A DNA stretch of 5,086 nucleotides from an uncultured Sphingobium sp. (lineage in GTDB: Bacteria > Pseudomonadota > Alphaproteobacteria > Sphingomonadales > Sphingomonadaceae): the NCBI GenBank assembly GCA_913773715.1, contig CAJYHD010000569.1:1-5086 (forward strand). The letters are read 5' to 3'. Below, one piece after another: positions 1-5,086 of the stretch. The translations under genes were made by a program, and so were the position numbers. Under the pieces are notes generated by a model that was given only the letters and a program-made list of their open reading frames with translations, ran no database searches and had not been told where the DNA came from. The first letter of the stretch is position 1. Every line of letters begins with the position of its first letter.

Positions 1-1
1 T

Positions 2-157
2 GGTCAGCGGCGGCAGGTGCGAACAACCTTCGCCTCTAAAATCGTGCCCTTTCTTCAGGCGTCGATCGAGGTCGTACTGGCACGGCGTACGTCGCAGGTC
101 GTCCAAAGGAGGTGTTGGCGCCTGCCGAGGCGTTGCTCACCGAGCTCGATCACTTGA
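2..157 (+). CDS. C-terminal tail of a reading frame entering from the left (possible AlbA_2 domain remnant)
   Basis: This frame is open from the left edge to a TGA at 155-157, giving 51 visible residues with no start in view. Over roughly the first 100 bases most codons end in G or C, as expected for a coding frame in this GC-rich DNA, whereas the frame of the next gene is poor in G/C third positions there. The translated piece FASKIVPFLQASIEVVLARR has an I-x-P then beta-strand pattern reminiscent of the later part of AlbA_2 domains, but this is a weak resemblance. The last ~15 residues (rich in R, C, P and S) look like out-of-frame sequence overlapping the next gene. It may be the broken front half of the gene at 112-840, or an unrelated gene that overlaps it by 46 bases. 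Confidence 0.35.
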   Translation, partial: GQRRQVRTTFASKIVPFLQASIEVVLARRTSQVVQRRCWRLPRRCSPSSIT

Positions 158-840
158 CCGCGCGAGGGGACGTGCCGGCGATTGTCCCAGGGCCACGCCT
201 TATCTTGCGCCTGGCGCCAGTGCGAGCAGCGGAGGCCCCCTATCTCGAACCGGCGAGAGTGAAGGCGGCCCGGCGGCTGTTCGTCCCGTGCGGTTATGAA
301 CTGACCCATGACAAGGTCGACTCCCAGCAATGGTCCAATTTTGATCCACCGCGCCACGTCGCCGACCGTCCCAACCCTGAGGCGCGCTGGTATACGCGCT
401 TAGTGCGGCCCGGCGTGCTTGAGACCGCCATCATGGTCGGCGCACGGATTGACGATGACCGCACAATCTTAGTCGAAGGAAGGCCGCTTGAGGGGCGGAT
501 CGCCGAGGCGACCACGCGCATGGCCGCGGTAGCCGCCGAGATTGATCTCGGCGGGCCGCTGCTGGTGGCGGCGAGCTTGCAAGGGCTGGAGGATATCCAG
601 ATTTCGAATGGACGCCAGGCAAGCCGCCCGTTGCGAATACCCAGCCTCTACCTCGGCACGGTTGCCCTGCCGTCGGGCGAGGCGGTCAGCGGTCACGCCC
701 TGCGCAATCTCTTCGACGCGCTTTGGCTCGGGTGTGGGTTCGATGATGGGTCGCCCTCTTTCAGCGGCCTGGGGTGGGAAGGCGATACCGCAAGCAAACT
801 TTATGCGCCCGAGACGATCGGCGGGCGGGCCTGGCGGTGA
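112..840 (+). CDS. AlbA_2/Schlafen-type ATP-binding protein, C-terminal region only
   Basis: The 242-residue product resembles the region that follows the AlbA_2 (AAA_4, Schlafen-like) domain in bacterial helix-turn-helix/ATP-binding proteins. Visible landmarks are GPRLILRLAP at residues 27-36, SNFDPP at 75-80, WYTRLVRPGVLE at 93-104, the strand LLVAASLQGLEDIQI at 150-164, and LRNLFDALWLGCGF at 197-210 near the C-terminus. No AlbA_2 domain, signal peptide or membrane segment is present, so a cytoplasmic protein is expected. The start is uncertain. GTG 112 is the first possible start after an in-frame TAA at 37-39, and AAAGGAGG at 105-112 runs into it, too close for an ideal ribosome site. TTG 115 and TTG 133 are alternatives. 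Typical relatives are about twice as long, so this may be the 3' part of a frameshifted or internally deleted gene. It ends 5 bases before the HExxH gene, so the two are probably co-translated. The family assignment is from memory of conserved patterns and is moderate; its function in this position is unknown. Confidence 0.6.
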   Translation: MLAPAEALLTELDHLTARGDVPAIVPGPRLILRLAPVRAAEAPYLEPARVKAARRLFVPCGYELTHDKVDSQQWSNFDPPRHVADRPNPEARWYTRLVRPGVLETAIMVGARIDDDRTILVEGRPLEGRIAEATTRMAAVAAEIDLGGPLLVAASLQGLEDIQISNGRQASRPLRIPSLYLGTVALPSGEAVSGHALRNLFDALWLGCGFDDGSPSFSGLGWEGDTASKLYAPETIGGRAWR

Positions 841-845
841 GCGCA

Positions 846-2516
846 ATGCCCTCAAAATTGGCAGCCATCGCGCCCACGCTGATCGAACCCCTGGCCGACA
901 CGCTCGCCGCTCCAACCAGCTTCGCCGCAACGCTGAAGGCGCATGGACTCTATAGCACGACGCAATTCGTGCTGCGCCTGAGCCCTCGTGTCCACGAACT
1001 GGTCGATGCGATGACCCGCGGGGAGACCGACGGCTATTCAGCGGACGAGCTTTACACCGCATATTCGACATATCTGCACGAGACGATCCATTGGTGGCAG
1101 CACGTCGGTTCGACCGCCGGCCTGATCCTCAGCCTATGCTATCCCGCTCAGTGCGTCGCCAATATCGAGGCGCTCGGCGATGTCGTCCGGCTCGTTGGTG
1201 CGAAGAAGTCGGTAAGAAGCTGGGCCGAGAACGCGCTCCGCTCAGGGCACGACCCACTGGACAAAGCGCTGATCCAAGCCAATCGCACCGTCAACAACAC
1301 GATCGACACGGAATTCTACAAGGTGCTGGCGGTAACGCCGATGCGCGCGCCCGAGCTATTCGACGACCCCTATTTCGAGTGCGTCGGTCACAGCTATGCC
1401 ATCGCGTATGGAAATACGCTCCATGCGTTGATCGACAGCTGTGACTTCCAGCGGGGCTCCTTGCCCGATCCGGAGAGCTGGTCTGCGTCCCTCGATCAGC
1501 TGCGCGAAGCCCGACATGAAGGTTTCTATCATGGCTCACCGATCCGGCGCGCCCGTGTCGGACTGCTCGATATTTTCGAGGGGCAGGCGCGCTTCAATCA
1601 GCTCCAGTTCCTGCACCGCGTCGGCGGGCCTTCAGACTGCGCGCGTTACCGTGACGCCGGCTATTTCGACGGCGTCTATGTAGCGGCGTTCGACGAATTC
1701 CAACGCCTCACCGGCTTAGATTGGCCCGCCCGGATCGATGACTCGTTAATCGGTCTGTTCCTGCTGATCTGCGACATGGCGATTAATCCGACTCGCGGCT
1801 TCCCCTTCGCCTTTGGATCGCTCGAGGACATGATCATCGACATCGATCCTGGTGCACGCTTCACGCGGCTTTGCGAGGCCGCGCGGGACAATCCGGCGCT
1901 GGCAACGGCCATCCAGACATACAGCGTCGAGGAATATGCCGAGGTTGCGGGCGCGTTGGCCTATCCATGCGGCTATGACCATCCGATGGCCGCACTTGAG
2001 GCGCTGATCGACCTCATCGACGAAGATCCCGGTGCGGCCGCTCTGATGCGGGAATGGCAAGACTTCAACTACACACCGTCGAACCTGCCCATCCGCGTCA
2101 TGGTTTCGCACTTTCTCGCCCTTTGCCGCGACAAATATGATCACCCGGAGTTCTTCTGCTGGCCGGGCGCGCATGGCGCGGGTACCCAAGCTAACCCCGA
2201 TTATGTCGGCCCCTTCATGCGCAATCTGTCGCTGTTTTCGGACCGGATGGACAATGATGGAATTTTTCCACGCGCCATTCCAGGCCGCGAGCGGCCGGCC
2301 ATTCAAGAGATGCTCAACCGCTTCTTCTCGTCGACCCTGCTCTACGATCTGACCCGGCAGTGGATCTTGGAGGATGGACCGTTCCGCTATGATTTCCATT
2401 GGCTGACTGGCCGACATGACAATGCCGCGCTGATCACCTGGGCGAAGACGATGTTCGAGGCGAGCTTCGGGGCGCATCCCGATGCCTTCGAGAAGGTTGC
2501 GCAACAGGCACCTTGA
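846..2516 (+). CDS. Putative HExxH zinc metallopeptidase of unrecognised family
   Basis: The 556-residue product carries HETIH at residues 78-82 within YLHETIHWWQHVGS, the classic zincin motif: two histidine zinc ligands and the catalytic glutamate. A later FEGQARF at 244-250 fits the third-ligand glutamate (E245) of gluzincin-like enzymes, where an E-G-x-A sequence follows HExxH. No signal peptide or convincing membrane helix is seen; LIGLFLLICD at 301-310 is too short, so the protein is probably cytoplasmic. The remainder looks mostly helical, with many Trp, Tyr and Phe, and includes NPTRGFPFAFG at 314-324 and FCWPGAHGAGTQANPDY at 437-453. ATG 846 is preferred because it sits 5 bases after the upstream stop, with a weak GGTGAG before it. 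A GTG at 774 would extend the frame, but its 24 added residues overlap the well-supported end of the previous gene. The spacing implies translational coupling. I recognise the motif, not the family. Proteolytic activity and substrate are inferred; the partner protein or a phage-triggered target are possibilities only. Confidence 0.8.
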   Translation: MPSKLAAIAPTLIEPLADTLAAPTSFAATLKAHGLYSTTQFVLRLSPRVHELVDAMTRGETDGYSADELYTAYSTYLHETIHWWQHVGSTAGLILSLCYPAQCVANIEALGDVVRLVGAKKSVRSWAENALRSGHDPLDKALIQANRTVNNTIDTEFYKVLAVTPMRAPELFDDPYFECVGHSYAIAYGNTLHALIDSCDFQRGSLPDPESWSASLDQLREARHEGFYHGSPIRRARVGLLDIFEGQARFNQLQFLHRVGGPSDCARYRDAGYFDGVYVAAFDEFQRLTGLDWPARIDDSLIGLFLLICDMAINPTRGFPFAFGSLEDMIIDIDPGARFTRLCEAARDNPALATAIQTYSVEEYAEVAGALAYPCGYDHPMAALEALIDLIDEDPGAAALMREWQDFNYTPSNLPIRVMVSHFLALCRDKYDHPEFFCWPGAHGAGTQANPDYVGPFMRNLSLFSDRMDNDGIFPRAIPGRERPAIQEMLNRFFSSTLLYDLTRQWILEDGPFRYDFHWLTGRHDNAALITWAKTMFEASFGAHPDAFEKVAQQAP

Positions 2517-2673
2517 CCGCTTCGGTCCTGGCGCTCGCCCCAGCGATAATCCAGCGACTCGGAGGAAGCTACCCCCTATTGACTGCTCGGTAATGTTGCC
2601 CCGAGCCGGACGTCGTGCAGAGGACGATACCTAGCCAAACCCTTGGCAACGCCCAGTCCTGGCGGGTGGCAGA
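2517..2673. other. Convergent intergenic gap
   Basis: This 157-bp stretch separates the stops of two converging genes. It contains one perfect 6-bp inverted repeat (listed separately) and a 7-bp direct repeat CCAGCGA at 2540-2546 and 2551-2557. I see no tRNA, no small gene with a plausible ribosome site and no T-rich tract typical of an intrinsic terminator. Confidence 0.5.
2585..2606. terminator. Possible hairpin between convergent genes
   Basis: GCTCGG at 2585-2590 and CCGAGC at 2601-2606 form a perfect 6-bp GC-rich stem with a 10-base loop. It lies 68 bases past the stop of the HExxH gene and 67 bases past the stop of the Shedu gene, so it could serve both. No T-run follows on either strand, so it is not a canonical rho-independent terminator and could be chance. 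Confidence 0.2.
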
Positions 2674-4197
2674 TCATCGTCGCAGGCGTCTTGGACCAGG
2701 TTTTCGGCGCGGCTTGGGTTTCTTCACTGTGACCGTCGGCACAGCGAGCTTGGTGGCATCGGGATTTTTCAGAATGGCGAGCAAGGTGGTTAGCTTCAAA
2801 AGCAATTCGTTGAAGGTTAGCACCAGCACGCCGGCGAGGCCGTTGCGATAGAGTTCAAAGGACTTTTGTTCATTCGGGTCCTTGGGCGATGTGCCGGCGA
2901 TGACGACGCATTGCACCGCATAGGTCTCGGGCGGTGGGCCGCGGTCGGGTGCATCAGCGCTCGCTTGCTGCCGCCGAAAGTCGTCGGCGAGCACCGCGTT
3001 GTTGCGTTGTAGCTGCCAGCGTTGATCTAGCACCTGTGCGACCGCGCCGGAAAGTTCCTGCGTTGGTGCATGTATTCCGCCACGATATTCGCGCTTGGCC
3101 AGCAGATCGGTCTGCGGTGTCTTGATCTCGACGATCGAAAGATTGCCGCTGCTTGCGGCCCGCATCAGAAAATCCGAGCGCTTGTCGCCGGCCCCGCCAT
3201 AGCTACGCCCGCCAACCGTGGCTTGTCCGTGGAACAGCAGGACGGGGACACCAAAAGCTAGGCGAAGGATGAAGGCGTTGGCCGTTAGGAACTGCAGCCA
3301 ACTCTCCTCGCCATGATTTTCGCGAACGCGGGCGCGCATATGTGCAATCATCGCCTCAAGCGTGACAGTCTCGACGGCCTCGGAGAGCTTCAGGAGCTGA
3401 GCGGGTTCGCTGCGGCCGACCTCGCCGATCATGCCTGCCGCGGCTTCAACCAGGATCGCGGCGTCAGCGGGCGAGAGCTCAAGCCCGCGCTTTAGGCCAT
3501 CGCCCACCGCCTGTACCACCGCACCGGGATGATAGGGTTGCCCGATAGGAGGATAAGCCTCCTCGTCGAGCGGTGTAAGCAGCTTGTCATGCAGCCGCGC
3601 GGCTTTCTCGACCCGGGCGGCCGCGAGTGCCTTGTCGTGCACCCGACCGATGTCGCGACGGACCGTATCGAATAGGGCGAATGGCGCACGATAGCTCGCG
3701 CCATCGACCGCGCCGCCGCCTTTGGCTCCCTTGATGATGTGAAGATCGCTAACCTTCAGCGTCTCGACTGTCTCAACGATCAGGCGGATATCATAAGTAA
3801 GCCCCAAGCCATGGTACGGATCACGGATGAAGCCGGCGGGCAGGCCGTTTAGATAGGCTTCGACGTCCTCGACCTCGTTGAACTCCATCATGAAGGCAAA
3901 ACCGTCGAGGGTGATGGTCCTTAGCCTCTCGTAGCGCGGCAGCAGGAAGCGCGGGCTCGCCGCGTCGAGAGTGTGCGGGTGCAGCGTTACGCGATTGCCT
4001 TCACGGTCGCCCTCTATCAGCGTGACCGGCTTTTTGGGTGCGACAAAGGCGTCGTTGAATTGCTGCGCCATTGCCAGAGCATCCGGCGCCGGCACATAGC
4101 CGAGCGTCCAGCGCCCGCCCTTGCGCTTGGCGGTAAAGACCAGTTGCGCGCCCTGGTCGGCCGTTGCCACAAAGCCCGGCGCAAATCGTCTCGCCAT
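2674..4197 (-). CDS. sduA: Shedu anti-phage nuclease (SduA, DUF4263)
   Basis: This 507-residue protein matches the Shedu immune nuclease family, single-gene anti-phage proteins with a PD-(D/E)xK-like domain that cuts nucleic acid. The nuclease domain occupies about residues 295-465. Visible elements are GEESWLQFL (296-304) with the first acidic residue, the FGVPVLLFHGQA strand (315-326), SDFLM with D342, VEIKTP with E357 and K359, then the family's ELSGAVAQV block (381-389) with Q388. Near its end, GVLVLTFNELL (456-466) matches the strand-helix that closes Shedu domains. Residues 1-290 form a long N-terminal region I cannot assign in detail; in this family such regions are variable and thought to control assembly or sensing. 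The C-terminus is a strongly basic, proline-rich tail (KKPKPRRKPGPRRLRR) that could bind DNA. ATG 4197 is supported by GGGGAG nine bases upstream. It converges on the HExxH gene and sits downstream of the integrase on the same strand, as integrase-proximal cargo. All catalytic positions appear intact. The family call is confident; the symbol is by family rather than proven orthology. Confidence 0.9.
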   Translation of the reverse strand: MARRFAPGFVATADQGAQLVFTAKRKGGRWTLGYVPAPDALAMAQQFNDAFVAPKKPVTLIEGDREGNRVTLHPHTLDAASPRFLLPRYERLRTITLDGFAFMMEFNEVEDVEAYLNGLPAGFIRDPYHGLGLTYDIRLIVETVETLKVSDLHIIKGAKGGGAVDGASYRAPFALFDTVRRDIGRVHDKALAAARVEKAARLHDKLLTPLDEEAYPPIGQPYHPGAVVQAVGDGLKRGLELSPADAAILVEAAAGMIGEVGRSEPAQLLKLSEAVETVTLEAMIAHMRARVRENHGEESWLQFLTANAFILRLAFGVPVLLFHGQATVGGRSYGGAGDKRSDFLMRAASSGNLSIVEIKTPQTDLLAKREYRGGIHAPTQELSGAVAQVLDQRWQLQRNNAVLADDFRRQQASADAPDRGPPPETYAVQCVVIAGTSPKDPNEQKSFELYRNGLAGVLVLTFNELLLKLTTLLAILKNPDATKLAVPTVTVKKPKPRRKPGPRRLRR

Positions 4198-4252
4198 TTG
4201 GTCGTTCTCCCCAGGCTCCTGATCTAGGCCATTCGGAGTTTGGGTGCGACAA
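4033..4252 (+). repeat. 14-bp direct repeat, copies at 4033-4046 and 4239-4252
   Basis: TTTGGGTGCGACAA occurs exactly at 4033-4046, inside the 5' part of the Shedu gene, and again at 4239-4252, just upstream of it, 206 bases apart. The flanking bases do not match further. A repeat of this length is somewhat unlikely by chance in 5 kb, but no function is evident. Confidence 0.4.
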
Positions 4253-4416
4253 TGATCGATGCATGCATGACGCGATTTGTACCGATGCCGCTAATGTCGA
4301 ATCTAGTGACGGCGGACTTTAGGAGTTTGTGGGAGATTTTCTAAACCGCCGCCGCTTTCGCGAGCCATCGACAGACCGGAAATCACGCAGGGATTTTGCT
4401 CTCGGTAGCCTCATTT
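4198..4416 (-). promoter_or_regulatory. Upstream region of the Shedu gene
   Basis: This 219-bp gap between the integrase stop and the Shedu start should contain the Shedu promoter unless the gene is read through from the integrase. The ribosome binding site is clear: GGGGAG on the minus strand at 4207-4212, nine bases before ATG. No strong -35/-10 pair stands out; a TTGTCG at 4247-4252 (minus strand) has only weak -10 matches downstream. A 10-bp perfect palindrome ATGCATGCAT (4259-4268) and one copy of a 14-bp repeat (4239-4252) lie here. I see no tRNA or attachment site. Confidence 0.45.
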
Positions 4417-5086
4417 TCAGGACCCTTCGTCCTCTGACGAGCACCTGCAGCAATAAGAGTCCCACGCATCCATTAGCGCGCGTCGTTTTGCCAGGGCCCG
4501 GCCCCGCCGGTAGGCGCGCTCCGCCTTGCTGCCGACTGTGTGCGCCAGCGCCATCTCCACGGTCTCGCGCTCGAAGTTTGTTTCCTCTCCGGCCCAGTCG
4601 CGAAACGAGGAGCGGAAGCCGTGAACGGTAACTCCTTCAACCTCCATACGGCGGAGCAGCATGGACATCGCCATGTTGGACAGCTTGACGTTGCGTTGAG
4701 CCGGAAACACCAACTGATTAGCCTGAAGGCTTGTTGGCTTAAGTCCGTTCAGGATTGCCAGTGCGCGATCTGTCAGAGGCACCGAATGTTCTGCCTCTGC
4801 CTTCATGCGAAGGGCAGGGACCGTCCACAGCCGGTTTTCAAAATCGACCTCGCCCCACGTCATCCCGATCACTTCACCCGTTCGTGCGGCGGTTAGGATC
4901 ACGAACTCCAGAGCGCGAGCGGCCGTCGCGGGTCGCCGTCTCAGCTTGCCGTAAAAGTCAGGCACCTTGGCATAGGGCATCGCGGCGTGATGCCCTTTCG
5001 ACTTACGCTGCTTCGGCATCATCAGTTCGAGATGACCCTTCCATCGCGCAGGGTTCTCGCCTTCCCGAAGACCCGCGACTCGCGCC
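4417..5086 (-). CDS. P4-type tyrosine integrase, partial (N-terminus beyond right edge)
   Basis: This is the catalytic half of a tyrosine site-specific recombinase of the P4/phage-island type, which inserts and excises integrative elements at att sites, often tRNA genes. The frame stays open to the right edge, so the real start lies outside the window; an internal ATG at 5020-5022 is not the start. The 222 visible residues begin with GLREGENPARWKGHLE, the linker typical of this family between the core-binding and catalytic domains. The catalytic set is complete: R in TAARTGEV (codon 4882-4884), K in RMKAEAEHSVPL (4801-4803), H-G-F-R in VHGFRSSFRDWAGE (H at 4621-4623), H in ALAHTVGS (4540-4542) and the nucleophile Y in ERAYRRG (4510-4512). 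The C-terminus is short, ending soon after LMDAWDSYC, as usual for these enzymes. It reads toward the Shedu gene, consistent with Shedu being cargo of the element. The visible part is intact, so the enzyme may be active. Confidence 0.93.
   Translation of the reverse strand, partial: ARVAGLREGENPARWKGHLELMMPKQRKSKGHHAAMPYAKVPDFYGKLRRRPATAARALEFVILTAARTGEVIGMTWGEVDFENRLWTVPALRMKAEAEHSVPLTDRALAILNGLKPTSLQANQLVFPAQRNVKLSNMAMSMLLRRMEVEGVTVHGFRSSFRDWAGEETNFERETVEMALAHTVGSKAERAYRRGRALAKRRALMDAWDSYCCRCSSEDEGS

Noticed and set aside
774..845. Longer start (GTG 774) for the HExxH gene
   Set aside because: The extra 24 residues are Arg-rich and overlap the supported 3' end of the upstream gene in another frame; ATG 846 gives normal operon spacing.
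469..1071. 200-codon open frame on the minus strand
   Set aside because: It spans the junction of two well-supported plus-strand genes, is Arg/Pro/Ala-rich and has no family pattern.
1746..2504. 252-codon open frame on the minus strand
   Set aside because: It lies wholly antisense to the HExxH gene, shows no recognisable motif and is typical of shadow frames in GC-rich DNA.
2615..2851. 78-codon plus-strand frame over the Shedu 3' end
   Set aside because: Its greater part is antisense to the Shedu C-terminus, with no ribosome site or recognisable domain.
4001..4264. 87-codon minus-strand frame overlapping the Shedu start
   Set aside because: It overlaps the confident Shedu 5' end in another frame, and its composition (Arg, Gly, Ala, Cys) looks like a shifted reading of that gene.
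4340..4416. Terminator after the integrase
   Set aside because: Only a minimal CGC-TTTC-GCG stem is present, with no following T-run in the right place; not strong enough to call.
4329..4631. 100-codon plus-strand frame over the integrase 3' end
   Set aside because: It is antisense to catalytic residues of the integrase, and its Arg/Pro/Ser-rich translation has no motif.

Overview
This 5.1-kb GC-rich window looks like part of a genomic island in an alphaproteobacterium, possibly a sphingomonad. That placement is inferred from base composition, codon use and the style of the integrase; no taxonomic marker gene is present. The window holds four recognisable genes and a short partial reading frame at the left edge.

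Layout. Positions 2-157 (+) carry the tail of a reading frame that enters from the left and looks coding over its first ~100 bases. Positions 112-840 (+) encode a 242-residue protein that resembles the C-terminal half of Schlafen/AlbA_2-type (AAA_4) ATP-binding, helix-turn-helix proteins, but without the AlbA_2 domain. Five bases later, 846-2516 (+) encodes a 556-residue protein that I do not recognise as a named family; it carries a clear HExxH zinc-metallopeptidase motif (HETIH) and a later EGxA motif. These two genes form a tight operon. After a 157-bp convergent gap, 2674-4197 (-) encodes a Shedu-type (SduA, DUF4263) anti-phage nuclease with all the expected PD-(D/E)xK-like residues. After 219 bp, 4417-5086 (-) is the catalytic part of a P4-type tyrosine integrase, cut by the right edge but with its full R-K-HxxR-H-Y set.

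How it fits together. An integrase next to a known anti-phage nuclease suggests an integrative element carrying defence cargo. P4-type integrases usually read inward from a tRNA attachment site, so the att site probably lies off the right edge and the cargo extends leftward. The AlbA_2-like/HExxH pair is therefore in defence-island context and is the best candidate here for an undescribed system: a nucleic-acid or NTP-sensing type protein coupled to a putative protease. Function is inferred from motifs and position only. The left end may be decayed, because the AlbA_2 domain expected before the 112-840 product is not in frame.
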